A stretch of DNA of 64,000 bases from Lathyrus oleraceus (taxonomy: Eukaryota > Streptophyta > Magnoliopsida > Fabales > Fabaceae). Position 1 is the stretch's first letter. Every line of letters starts with the position of its first letter. Of the stretch, positions 25,801-38,700 are shown in pieces. Position numbers and translations under genes: made by a program. The stretch covers positions 86,971,391 to 87,035,390 of the forward strand of contig NC_066580.1 of assembly GCF_024323335.1 (NCBI RefSeq), written 5' to 3'. Below the pieces are notes generated by a model. That model was not told the DNA's origin and made no database searches. It worked only from the letters and a program-made list of their open reading frames with translations.

Positions 25801-27262
25801 ACTGACTTTTCATTCTCAAACAAGAAATTAACCATGCCAACCGTACCTTCCAAGATTGTAGTTAACACATCCTTTGGAGTAGCTTCACTAGATGGAATGA
25901 TAATCAACTTCTCTTCACAACCAATAAACACCGAGTTGGCAGAAAGCCAATCCATCCCCAAAACAACATCAACCTTCTTAAGTGGTAAACAAATAAGATC
26001 AATCTGAAAAACTCTACCATTCACCGAGAGCGAACAATTTTCACAAATCAACGGTGTCTCAACCGCATCATCCATGGCGGTAGTAACCACCATAGGAGGA
26101 GACAAGGGAATTGCTTGCAAGCCAAGACGCTTCATGCACCGAATTGATACAAAAGAGTGTGTCGCCCCACAATCAAACAATACAAAACAAGGATGATTAT
26201 TGATGAAACACGTACCAGCAATTAAGGCATTGTTGCTCTTAGCCTTCCTTGCATCCAAAGTATAAACTCGACCAGCGCTCCTCCCCTGTATCTGATTCTT
26301 ATTCTGAGGACATTCCCTAGACATGTGTCCCTCCTTGTGACATGTAAAACACCTAATTCCACTTACAGTACATTTTCCAAGATGATACTTCTTACATACT
26401 TGACATTGAGGAGGTTGGTTAGGTCTTGCATGTTGCACCTGTTTCCCCTTGAAAGCCTGGGATCTAGGCCTGAACTGATTTCCTGGCCTTCTTGGTCTCT
26501 CTGCCCACTCCTGTACTGATCCCTTTCTTCCTGAACCTTCTTCAAACTGTTCTCAGCCACATAACATTGTCTTAATAGTTCAGCATAAGAAGTGAATTCC
26601 CTTTGAGAAACACTATGAGAAATTTCACCCCTCAAACCAAAAAGAAACTGATCAATCTTCCACCTCTCATCAGGAGCGTACGCGGCTTGTCTAGAATACG
26701 CAGCCATATCTTCGAACTTTTCAGCATACGCAGCTACTGACATAGCTCCCTGCCTGAGCTGTTGAAATTCAAACTCTTTCTGAGTCCTCAAAGAACTAGG
26801 AAAGTACTTATCCAAGAAAACAGTCTTAAAATGCTCCCAATCTCTAGGTATTCCTTGATTGGTCATAAGAGTTGAAGCACTCTCCCACCATCTTACAGCT
26901 GGACCCTTCATCATATGAGAAGCAAACACAACCTTATTTTCTTCACTACAATGCACTACCTGAAAAATCCTTTCCATGCCGGTTATCCACTCCTGAGCCT
27001 TCAAAGGATTCAGCCCACCATGGAATTCTGGGGGATTCATGCGGAAGAAATCTCGGAAACTACCACCTGTAGCTACCTGTGGAACTCCTTGAGGATGCAA
27101 CCCACCATTCCACTGCTGCATCATCTGTTGCATGAATTGATTTTGTTGCTGTTGCATCTGTTGCATAAACTGAGGCCATTGAAAACCTTCACTACCACTT
27201 GGCGGTTCAGAGTCCGAGTTCTGAGTTCTAGGCCTACCACGACCTCTGCGTCCGTCAGCCAT
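22829..27262 (-). pseudogene. U3: gypsy gag-pol with multiple frameshifts
   Basis: Full-length in layout (internal region 4584 bp against an expected 4587) and with the complete gag, including the 95-residue segment missing in U1 and U5. The frame is broken at least six times: near 26490 (before the knuckles), 25500 (before RT), 24141 (after RNase H), 23700 (integrase), 23553-23573 and 23358-23363. Almost all are single-base gains or losses in short homopolymers, while substitutions are few. That pattern fits sequencing or consensus error as well as genuine decay. All catalytic motifs can still be read across the frames. Confidence 0.9.
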
Positions 27263-27417
27263 GATCCTGAATGTCATACAAATAGGATTAAGTTGATCAG
27301 GCTCAATACTATGAATATAACACCAAGGACAATGATGACAACCCACATATGAGGCAGAAAGGAATACTTATAATATTTCATGGCTAGGTCGAGGATACGA
27401 CCTGCTCTGATACCAAC

Positions 27418-29290
27418 TGTAACACCCACATATAATATATGTCTAGAATACATATTATACATAGTGTAAAACTGGTACTGAAATACATAAGTGCCTAGCA
27501 GCACATCATACATATACAATACATGCCCAAAATAACATAATATGGCATAAGTGTACATAAGAGTGCCCAAAATAAAACTACTGAACTAGATCATTAGACA
27601 ATGATCTCAAAAATATCTACACAGCGGAAGAAAAGCCATCAGTCCTCAGGTAAGCAAGACATCACTCTATCTTGCCCTTACCCTTATCCTGTTCAGAACC
27701 ACCTGAAAAAAATAATCAACAACATGGGGTGAGATAACAATCTCAGTGGGTTCCCTATCTTATGGGTCCACTCGACTCTACAGGGTTTTCTAATCAATAT
27801 TCAGCTCATGTCCAACTCAAGTCGACAAGGGAACGAAGACTTGAGCGATGGGGAACTAACTCGCAATTGTATGGCAACATGCAACTGAGTTCTCATAACT
27901 CAACCACGATCATTATTCAGATCACGACGCATCAATTCCCGAACGGACTTACGTCTAAGCCATACCCGGTTCATGCATGCTCGTATGATTCGACTTTCGC
28001 GGTGGATATCCGGTCCCCCTATGGGACTTAAACCCACTATTGAGAACCATCACTCGTATGGGACTTTACCCACTTTGAGTCTCTTTCACCGTATGGGCCT
28101 TATCCCACTTTGGTGTCCACCTTTCCCCCATGTCCGCCATGGTTGGGGCTCAAACCCAATTGAGGCTCGAATCATTGGTCCCACATCCCAATGCTTACAC
28201 GTCTAAGCATACCAATAGAGATGTGTACCACCACAGAAAAACACACATTCTGAATACATGATCGGTTCCATAATCATCGGTTCCACGAACCATAACAAAT
28301 TCATCAATCACAGGTGACTTCATTCACCACATTACATAAATAATAACATGGCATGTTCCATACAATGCGTCTCATACACATAACTCACATATGTTCCATA
28401 ACCTAGATTATCCTTCTAAGTTATTAATCATATTATACTACTAGATTTCCTCACTCTCCTTTGTAAGGTTTTTAATCATGTTATTTCACAATCAAACATA
28501 TCAACCATGTTTAGTTTTCATCTTAATAAAATTCATGGCATTTATAAATCACATCATATTTTATAACATGGAATAATAATAATAGCCATTTACGTTATCT
28601 TTCTAACGCATCCGGCCGTGTTCAAAATGGAGGTATAATACTCAATTAATTCATCAATCTATCTTAATCAAGATTTAGGTTAATATTTATTCATTGCATA
28701 AGCATTCAACAACAACCTCTCTAGCCTAGTGGTAAGGCATGTATAGTTTCAAGGAGGTCCTGGGTTCGAACCCCACTGGTGACAAATTCTGCACAGATAT
28801 AAAGAAATTGAAGAGGAGAAGTTGTTGAAGATGAGATGAGGATGAAGATGATGGTGTTGGTTCCAAGTTTTCCTTCTTCTTCTTCACTAACCTTGTTTTC
28901 CTTCTTTCTCTTAAGCTTTCCTCTTTCTTCCTATACTTCCTGATACATAGAACAAGTAAAGTGGCTTATGGTGGTAGTAGGTAAGAGATATTAACATGTG
29001 GTCACCAATTACCACGAGTAACATGTGGTTGGAAAAGGTTACAGGTAGTAACAAATATCTCAAGTGACACAACACTTGTAGTATTTGTTCTACCGGAGCT
29101 ATTGACCCATTATTAGTGTTATCAAAATGTCCCAATTAATAAAAGGTCAGTTCCACATGATATTAATTAAGTCAACCTGAACTCACTATTTTCTCTATTT
29201 ATCCCAATTGACAACTTTTAGAGCACATAGGAACTCAGTTGGTCTCAATTAATTGGAGTTTAGGCATTTAAGAGAACACGGGGTATTACA
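27418..29290 (-). repeat. LTR D of the gypsy array (1873 bp)
   Basis: Lacks the 356-bp palindrome-containing block (cagatataaa joins gaaattgaag at 28803) but keeps the 172-bp block. The gatattaa repeats that bound this block are at 28987 and 29159. The tRNA-like module is at 28714-28783 and the primer site at 27404-27415. I see only two differences from LTR E by eye. Confidence 0.93.
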
Positions 29291-32200
29291 TCCTCCCCCC
29301 CTTAAATAAAAATTCGTCCTCGAATTTAAATATTACCTGGAAAAGATGAGGGTAAGCTTCTCGCATTTCTGACTCTAGTTCCCAGGTGGCGTCGCCTGGG
29401 TGTGATTCATCCCACTGAACTTTAACAAGAGGAATCTCCTTATTCCTTAACACCTTAACTTCTCGTCCTGTAATGCAACTTGGTAGAGGTTCGAAGGTCA
29501 GATCTGCTTCTACTTCTACTGAACTTGGAAGAATAGGCTGAAGAGAATCTGGAATGAACTTCCTGAGTTGAGATACGTGAAAAACATCATGCATTTCTGA
29601 TAGAGAAGGTGGTAAGGCTAATCTGTAGGCTACTTCTCCAATTCTCTCTGTAATCTGGTATGGCCCTATGTATCTCGGACTTAGCTTCCGTGACTTAAAC
29701 GGTCCTTTCAATCTCAACCTCGGAGTCACCTTCAAAAATACATGATCACCTTCATCAAATTCCAAAGGTCTTCTCCTGTGATCCGCATAGCTCTTTTGGC
29801 GATCTTGTGCTTTCTTTATCTTATCACAGACCATCTTTATCTTTTCCGTCGTCTCTTGAATAATCTCCGGTCCTAAGATCCTTTCTTCTCCAACTTCTGT
29901 CCAACATAAAGGTGTTCTACACTTCCGTCCATACAAAGCCTCATAAGGAGCCATCCCAATACTTGCATGATAACTATTGTTATATGCGAATTCAATCAAT
30001 GGCAAAAGCTCCCTCCAATTCCCCCACTTTCAAGTACACAAGCTCTTAACATATCTTCCAGTGTCTGTATTATCCGTTCAGTCTGACCATCTGTCTGGGG
30101 ATGGTTAGAGGTGCTTAAACACAATCTCGATCCCATAGCTTGTTGGAATGCTCTCCAAAACCTTGAAGTAAACTTTGGGTCTCTATCGGACACGATGCTA
30201 GTAGGAACACCGTGCAACCTAACAATTTCTGAAATGAACAACCGTGCAAGATGACTTGCCTTGTAAGTAGTCTTCACGGCCAAAAAGTGTGCGGACTTAG
30301 TCAACCGATCCACAATCACCCAAATTGAATCATAACCACCTTGAGTCCGAGGCAACCCTACCGCAAAATCCATTGAAATACTATCCCATTTCCAAACTGG
30401 AATTCCTAAAGGCTGTAATAACCCACCTGGCTTCTGATGTTCAATCTTTACCTGTTGGCATACAATGCATTCCGACACATACTCTGCGATATCCCTTTTC
30501 ATTCCAGGCCACCAATAGTCCTTCTTCAAGTCTTGATACATCTTCGATGAACCTGGATGTATAGTAAATGCCCCTTTGTGAGCTTCCTCTAAAACTTTCC
30601 TTTTTAGCTCCACATCATCCGGAATACAAATCCTTTGATTAAACAGAATAACTCTGTCCGGTGACTGAGTGAAACCTGGTTGAGTCGACATCTTTTGCAA
30701 TTTCTCATCTATCATTTGTCCTTGTCGGATCTCTTCCCTTAGGTTAGAGGTAACATTCAAATTTCCCATTATCACACCATCCTGCGTCCAACTAAACTGA
30801 AGATTGAGATCTCGGAACTTTTCCAACAACGCATATTCCAACATCATCAATTCAGCTTTATGTATCTCTTTCCGACTCAAGGCATCCGCAACCTTATTCG
30901 CCTTCCCTGGGTGATACTTAAGCTCAAAATCATAGTCCTTCAAGTATTCCATCCATCTCCTCTGTCTCATGTTTAACTCCTTCTGGTCAAATAAGTATTT
31001 CAAACTCTTGTGGTCACTAAACATCTGAAAATGCACCCCATACAAGTAATGTCTCCAAACTTTCAATACAAAGACAATAGCAGCCAGTTCAAGATCATGA
31101 GTTGGGTAGTTCTCTTCATGAGGCTTCAACTGACGGGAGGCATAGGCTACAACTTGACCATTCTGCATTAACACCCCTCCTAATCCTTTCTTAGAGGCGT
31201 CACAAAATACTTCATAAGACTTACTAGGATCAGGGATGACTAAAACAGGGGCAGTCGTCAGCTTCTCCTTCAAACTCATAAAACTCTTCTCACACTTTGA
31301 ATCCCATTTGAAAGAAATTTCCTTTCGGGTAAGTCTAGTCATTGGTAACGCTATCTGTGAAAATCCCTTTATAAACCTTCGATAGTAACCTGCCAAACCT
31401 AAGAAACTTCTGACTTCGGAAGCATTCTTCGGTCTCTCCCAATTGATAACTGCTTCAACTTTAGATGGATCCACCGATACTCCTCCTTGTGATATCACAT
31501 GACCAAGAAACCTTACTTCATTCATCCAAAATTCACACTTACTTAACTTGGCAAACAGTTGTTTCTCTTGCAGTATTGATAGAACAATCCTTAAGTGTTC
31601 TCCGTGCTCTTGAGGAGTACGAGAATAAATAAGAATGTCATCAATAAAGATCACCACGAACTGGTCCAAGTAGGGTTGGAATATCCGATTCATATAGTCC
31701 ATGAAAACAGTTGGGGCATTCGTTACACCAAACGGCATTACAAGGAACTCATAATGGCCATATCGGGTCCTAAACGCGGTCTTCGGCACATCCGAACTCT
31801 TAACTCTTATTTGATGATAGCCCGATCGCAAATCAATCTTCGAGAACACGCAGGCTCCTTTCAACTGATCTAACAAATCGTCTATCCGAGGCAGAGGGTA
31901 CTTGTTCTTGATGGTAGCTTTATTCAATTGACGATAATCAATACACAACCGCATACTACCGTCCTTCTTCTTTACTAGTAACACTGGAGCTCCCCATGGT
32001 GAGACACTCGGTCGGATAAAGTGCTTGGTCAACAACTCTTCCAATTGATTCTTCAACTCTCTCAACTCTAGTGGCGCCATGCGATACGGAGAGACGGAGA
32101 TTGGAGCCGTCCCAGGTACCAGATCAATAGAGAATTCCACTTCCCTTTCAGGAGGAAGAGAGGAGACATCCTCAGGAAAAACTTCCGGAAATTCACAAAC

Positions 32201-33721
32201 AACAGGGATTTGTGTAACATTCAGATTATCGCTAGATTCCTTGGTAAGAGCCAAGAGAACTGACTTTTCATTCTCAAACAAGAAATTAACCATGCCAACC
32301 GTACCTTCCAAGATTGTAGTTAACACATCCTTTGGAGTAGCTTCACTAGATGGAATGATAATCAACTTCTCTTCACAACCAATAAACACCGAGTTGGCAG
32401 AAAGCCAATCCATCCCCAAAACAACATCAACCTTCTTAAGTGGTAAACAAATAAGATCAATCTGAAAAACTCTACCATTCACCGAGAGCGAACAATTTTC
32501 ACAAATCAACGGTGTCTCAACCGCATCATCCATGGCGGTAGTAACCACCATAGGAGGAGACAAGGGAATTGCTTGCAAGCCAAGACGCTTCATGCACCGA
32601 ATTGATACAAAAGAGTGTGTCGCCCCACAATCAAACAATACAAAACAAGGATGATTATTGATGAAACACGTACCAGCAATTAAGGCATTGTTGCTCTTAG
32701 CCTTCCTTGCATCCAAAGTATAAACTCGACCAGCGCTCCTCCCCTGTATCTGATTCTTATTCTGAGGACATTCCCTAGACATGTGTCCCTCCTTGTGACA
32801 TGTAAAACACCTAATTCCACTTACAGTACATTTTCCAAGATGATACTTCTTACATACTTGACATTGAGGAGGTTGGTTAGGTCTTGCATGTTGCACCTGT
32901 TTCCCCTTGAAAGCCTGGGATCTAGGCCTGAACTGATTTCCTGGCCTTCCTTGGTCTCTCTGCCCACTCCTGTACTGATCCCTTTCTTCCTGAACCTTCT
33001 TCAAACTGTTCTCAGCCACATAACATTGTCTTAATAGTTCAGCATAAGAAGTGAATTCCCTTTGAGAAACACTATGAGAAATTTCACCCCTCAAACCAAA
33101 AAGAAACTGATCAATCTTCCACCTCTCATCAGGAGCGTACGCGGCTTGTCTAGAATACGCAGCCATATCTTCGAACTTTTCAGCATACGCAGCTACTGAC
33201 ATAGCTCCCTGCCTGAGCTGTTGAAATTCAAACTCTTTCTGAGTCCTCAAAGAACTAGGAAAGTACTTATCCAAGAAAACAGTCTTAAAATGCTCCCAAT
33301 CTCTAGGTATTCCTTGATTGGTCATAAGAGTTGAAGCACTCTCCCACCATCTTACAGCTGGACCCTTCATCATATGAGAAGCAAACACAACCTTATTTTC
33401 TTCACTACAATGCACTACCTGAAAAATCCTTTCCATGCCGGTTATCCACTCCTGAGCCTTCAAAGGATTCAGCCCACCATGGAATTCTGGGGGATTCATG
33501 CGGAAGAAATCTCGGAAACTACCACCTGTAGCTACCTGTGGAACTCCTTGAGGATGCAACCCACCATTCCACTGCTGCATCATCTGTTGCATGAATTGAT
33601 TTTGTTGCTGTTGCATCTGTTGCATAAACTGAGGCCATTGAAAACCTTCACTACCACTTGGCGGTTCAGAGTCCGAGTTCTGAGTTCTAGGCCTACCACG
33701 ACCTCTGCGTCCGTCAGCCAT
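29286..33721 (-). pseudogene. U4: nearly intact gypsy gag-pol, one frameshift in integrase
   Basis: From the ATG at 33721 one long frame covers complete gag, two zinc knuckles, protease, RT, RNase H and the integrase up to RACVLESGG. There a C run at 30021-30025 has five Cs where U1, U2, U5, U6 and U8 have six. The shift removes the integrase C-terminus and chromodomain from the main product; these continue in another frame from 30005 to the stop at 29286. The integrase D, D and E all precede the break. This is one of the two most complete units. Confidence 0.93.
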
Positions 33722-35172
33722 GATCCTGAATGTCATACAAATAGGATTAAGTTGATCAGGCTCAATACTATGAATATAACACCAAGGACAATGATGACAA
33801 CCCACATATGAGGCAGAAAGGAATACTTATAATATTTCATGGCTAGGTCGAGGATACGACCTGCTCTGATACCAACTGTAACACCCACATATAATATATG
33901 TCTAGAATACATATTATACATAGTGTAAAACTGGTACTGAAATACATAAGTGCCTAGCAGCACATCATACATATACAATACATGCCCAAAATAACATAAT
34001 ATGGCATAAGTGTACATAAGAGTGCCCAAAATAAAACTACTGAACTAGATCATTAGACAATGATCTCAAAAATATCTACACAGCGGAAGAAAAGCCATCA
34101 GTCCTCAGGTAAGCAAGACATCACTCTATCTTGCCCTTACCCTTATCCTGTTCAGAACCACCTGAAAAAAATAATCAACAACATGGGGTGAGATAACAAT
34201 CTCAGTGGGTTCCCTATCTTATGGGTCCACTCGACTCTACAGGGTTTTCTAATCAATATTCAGCTCATGTCCAACTCAAGTCGACAAGGGAACGAAGACT
34301 TGAGCGATGGGGAACTAACTCGCAATTGTATGGCAACATGCAACTGAGTTCTCATAACTCAACCACGATCATTATTCAGATCACGACGCATCAATTCCCG
34401 AACGGACTTACGTCTAAGCCATACCCGGTTCATGCATGCTCGTATGATTCGACTTTCGCGGTGGATATCCGGTCCCCCTATGGGACTTAAACCCACTATT
34501 GAGAACCATCACTCGTATGGGACTTTACCCACTTTGAGTCTCTTTCACCGTATGGGCCTTATCCCACTTTGGTGTCCACCTTTCCCCCATGTCCGCCATG
34601 GTTGGGGCTCAAACCCAATTGAGGCTCGAATCATTGGTCCCACATCCCAATGCTTACACGTCTAAGCATACCAATAGAGATGTGTACCACCACAGAAAAA
34701 CACACATTCTGAATACATGATCGGTTCCATAATCATCGGTTCCACGAACCATAACAAATTCATCAATCACAGGTGACTTCATTCACCACATTACATAAAT
34801 AATAACATGGCATGTTCCATACAATGCGTCTCATACACATAACTCACATATGTTCCATAACCTAGATTATCCTTCTAAGTTATTAATCATATTATACTAC
34901 TAGATTTCCTCACTCTCCTTTGTAAGGTTTTTAATCATGTTATTTCACAATCAAACATATCAACCATGTTTAGTTTTCATCTTAATAAAATTCATGGCAT
35001 TTATAAATCACATCATATTTTATAACATGGAATAATAATAATAGCCATTTACGTTATCTTTCTAACGCATCCGGCCGTGTTCAAAATGGAGGTATAATAC
35101 TCAATTAATTCATCAATCTATCTTAATCAAGATTTAGGTTAATATTTATTCATTGCATAAGCATTCAACAAC

Positions 35173-35242
35173 AACCTCTCTAGCCTAGTGGTAAGGCATG
35201 TATAGTTTCAAGGAGGTCCTGGGTTCGAACCCCACTGGTGAC
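35173..35242 (+). repeat. tRNA-like (Pol III promoter) module inside LTR E
   Basis: A 70-base segment antisense to the retrotransposon with a good A box (tagcctagtgg, 35181-35191) and a B box (ggttcgaaccc, 35222-35232) about 30 bases apart, the spacing of tRNA genes and tRNA-derived SINEs. The flanks acctctc and actggtgac do not pair as an acceptor stem, so it is not a functional tRNA gene. A SINE head captured by an ancestral LTR is the likeliest reading. Equivalent modules are present in all eight LTRs; only LTR C has a damaged B box. Confidence 0.6.
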
Positions 35243-35653
35243 AAATTCTGCACAGATATAAAGAAATTGAAGAGGAGAAGTTGTTGAAGATGAGATGAGG
35301 ATGAAGATGATGGTGTTGGTTCCAAGTTTTCCTTCTTCTTCTTCACTAACCTTGTTTTCCTTCTTTCTCTTAAGCTTTCCTCTTTCTTCCTATACTTCCT
35401 GATACATAGAACAAGTAAAGTGGCTTATGGTGGTAGTAGGTAAGAGATATTAACATGTGGTCACCAATTACCACGAGTAACATGTGGTTGGAAAAGGTTA
35501 CAGGTAGTAACAAATATCTCAAGTGACACAACACTTGTAGTATTTGTTCTACCGGAGCTATTGACCCATTATTAGTGTTACCAAAATGTCCCAATTAATA
35601 AAAGGTCAGTTCCACATGATATTAATTAAGTCAACCTGAACTCACTATTTGCT

Positions 35654-35661
35654 CTATTTAT
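35654..35661 (-). promoter_or_regulatory. Candidate TATA box of the gypsy LTR
   Basis: The minus strand reads ATAAATAG, about 90 bases into the LTR from its 5' end in transcription direction. The same box occurs in LTRs A-D and G but falls inside the 66-bp deletion of LTRs F and H. An alternative candidate on the same strand is TATAAAAT at 35017-35024. There is no transcript evidence. Confidence 0.3.
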
Positions 35662-35744
35662 CCCAATTGACAACTTTTAGAGCACATAGGAACTCAGTTG
35701 GTCTCAATTAATTGGAGTTTAGGCATTTAAGAGAACACGGGGTA

Positions 35745-38700
35745 TTACATCCTCCCCCCCTTAAATAAAAATTCGTCCTCGAATTTAAATATTACCTGGA
35801 AAAGATGAGGGTAAGCTTCTCGCATTTCTGACTCTAGTTCCCAGGTGGCGTCGCCTGGGTGTGATTCATCCCACTGAACTTTAACAAGAGGAATCTCCTT
35901 ATTCCTTAACACCTTAACTTCTCGTCCTGTAATGCAACTTGGTAGAGGTTCGAAGGTCAGATCTGCTTCTACTTCTACTGAACTTGGAAGAATAGGCTGA
36001 AGAGAATCTGGAATGAACTTCCTGAGTTGAGATACGTGAAAAACATCATGCATTTCTGATAGAGAAGGTGGTAAGGCTAATCTGTAGGCTACTTCTCCAA
36101 TTCTCTCTGTAATCTGGTATGGCCCTATGTATCTCGGACTTAGCTTCCGTGACTTAAACGGTCCTTTCAATCTCAACCTCGGAGTCACCTTCAAAAATAC
36201 ATGATCACCTTCATCAAATTCCAAAGGTCTTCTCCTGTGATCCGCATAGCTCTTTTGGCGATCTTGTGCTTTCTTTATCTTATCACAGACCATCTTTATC
36301 TTTTCCGTCGTCTCTTGAATAATCTCCGGTCCTAAGATCCTTTCTTCTCCAACTTCTGTCCAACATAAAGGTGTTCTACACTTCCGTCCATACAAAGCCT
36401 CATAAGGAGCCATCCCAATACTTGCATGATAACTATTGTTATATGCGAATTCAATCAATGGCAAAAGCTCCCTCCAATTCCCCCCACTTTCAAGTACACA
36501 AGCTCTTAACATATCTTCCAGTGTCTGTATTATCCGTTCAGTCTGACCATCTGTCTGGGGATGGTTAGAGGTGCTTAAACACAATCTCGATCCCATAGCT
36601 TGTTGGAATGCTCTCCAAAACCTTGAAGTAAACTTTGGGTCTCTATCGGACACGATGCTAGTAGGAACACCGTGCAACCTAACAATTTCTGAAATGAACA
36701 ACCGTGCAAGATGACTTGCCTTGTAAGTAGTCTTCACGGCCAAAAAGTGTGCGGACTTAGTCAACCGATCCACAATCACCCAAATTGAATCATAACCACC
36801 TTGAGTCCGAGGCAACCCTACCGCAAAATCCATTGAAATACTATCCCATTTCCAAACTGGAATTCCTAAAGGCTGTAATAACCCACCTGGCTTCTGATGT
36901 TCAATCTTTACCTGTTGGCATACAATGCATTCCGACACATACTCTGCGATATCCCTTTTCATTCCAGGCCACCAATAGTCCTTCTTCAAGTCTTGATACA
37001 TCTTCGATGAACCTGGATGTATAGTAAATGCCCCTTTGTGAGCTTCCTCTAAAACTTTCCTTTTTAGCTCCACATCATCCGGAATACAAATCCTTTGATT
37101 AAACAGAATAACTCTGTCCGGTGACTGAGTGAAACCTGGTTGAGTCGACATCTTTTGCAATTTCTCATCTATCATTTGTCCTTGTCGGATCTCTTCCCTT
37201 AGGTTAGAGGTAACATTCAAATTTCCCATTATCACACCATCCTGCGTCCAACTAAACTGAAGATTGAGATCTCGGAACTTTTCCAACAACGCATATTCCA
37301 ACATCATCAATTCAGCTTTATGTATCTCTTTCCGACTCAAGGCATCCGCAACCTTATTCGCCTTCCCTGGGTGATACTTAAGCTCAAAATCATAGTCCTT
37401 CAAGTATTCCATCCATCTCCTCTGTCTCATGTTTAACTCCTTCTGGTCAAATAAGTATTTCAAACTCTTGTGGTCACTAAACATCTGAAAATGCACCCCA
37501 TACAAGTAATGTCTCCAAACTTTCAATACAAAGACAATAGCAGCCAGTTCAAGATCATGAGTTGGGTAGTTCTCTTCATGAGGCTTCAACTGACGGGAGG
37601 CATAGGCTACAACTTGACCATTCTGCATTAACACCCCTCCTAATCCTTTCTTAGAGGCGTCACAAAATACTTCATAAGACTTACTAGGATCAGGGATGAC
37701 TAAAACAGGGGCAGTCGTCAGCTTCTCCTTCAAACTCATAAAACTCTTCTCACACTTTGAATCCCATTTGAAAGAAATTTCCTTTCGGGTAAGTCTAGTC
37801 ATTGGTAACGCTATCTGTGAAAATCCCTTTATAAACCTTCGATAGTAACCTGCCAAACCTAAGAAACTTCTGACTTCGGAAGCATTCTTCGGTCTCTCCC
37901 AATTGATAACTGCTTCAACTTTAGATGGATCCACCGATACTCCTCCTTGTGATATCACATGACCAAGAAACCTTACTTCATTCATCCAAAATTCACACTT
38001 ACTTAACTTGGCAAACAGTTGTTTCTCTTGCAGTATTGATAGAACAATCCTTAAGTGTTCTCCGTGCTCTTGAGGAGTACGAGAATAAATAAGAATGTCA
38101 TCAATAAAGATCACCACGAACTGGTCCAAGTAGGGTTGGAATATCCGATTCATATAGTCCATGAAAACAGTTGGGGCATTCGTTACACCAAACGGCATTA
38201 CAAGGAACTCATAATGGCCATATCGGGTCCTAAACGCGGTCTTCGGCACATCCGAACTCTTAACTCTTATTTGATGATAGCCCGATCGCAAATCAATCTT
38301 CGAGAACACGCAGGCTCCTTTCAACTGATCTAACAAATCGTCTATCCGAGGCAGAGGGTACTTGTTCTTGATGGTAGCTTTATTCAATTGACGATAATCA
38401 ATACACAACCGCATACTACCGTCCTTCTTCTTTACTAGTAACACTGGAGCTCCCCATGGTGAGACACTCGGTCGGATAAAGTGCTTGGTCAACAACTCTT
38501 CCAATTGATTCTTCAACTCTCTCAACTCTAGTGGCGCCATGCGATACGGAGAGACGGAGATTGGAGCCGTCCCAGGTACCAGATCAATAGAGAATTCCAC
38601 TTCCCTTTCAGGAGGAAGAGAGGAGACATCCTCAGGAAAAACTTCCGGAAATTCACAAACAACAGGGATTTGTGTAACATTCAGATTATCGCTAGATTCC

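Larger units (their letters stand above)
33877..35749 (-). repeat. LTR E of the gypsy array (1873 bp)
   Basis: Same form as LTR D: without the 356-bp block, with the 172-bp block. The primer site is at 33863-33874. A triplet of related words, tatgggacttaaaccc, tatgggactttaccc and tatgggccttatccc, lies at 34479, 34515 and 34550. The complementary strand carries the element's transcription signals. Confidence 0.93.

Noticed and set aside
31595..31873. Recurring 92-codon plus-strand frame opposite RT (and similar 66-, 79-, 128- and 145-codon frames)
   Set aside because: These are antisense shadows of the conserved gag-pol sequence, repeated in each unit only because the units are near-identical.
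35173..35242. Functional tRNA gene
   Set aside because: Only the promoter boxes fit; acceptor and anticodon stems do not pair convincingly, and it is repeated in every LTR.
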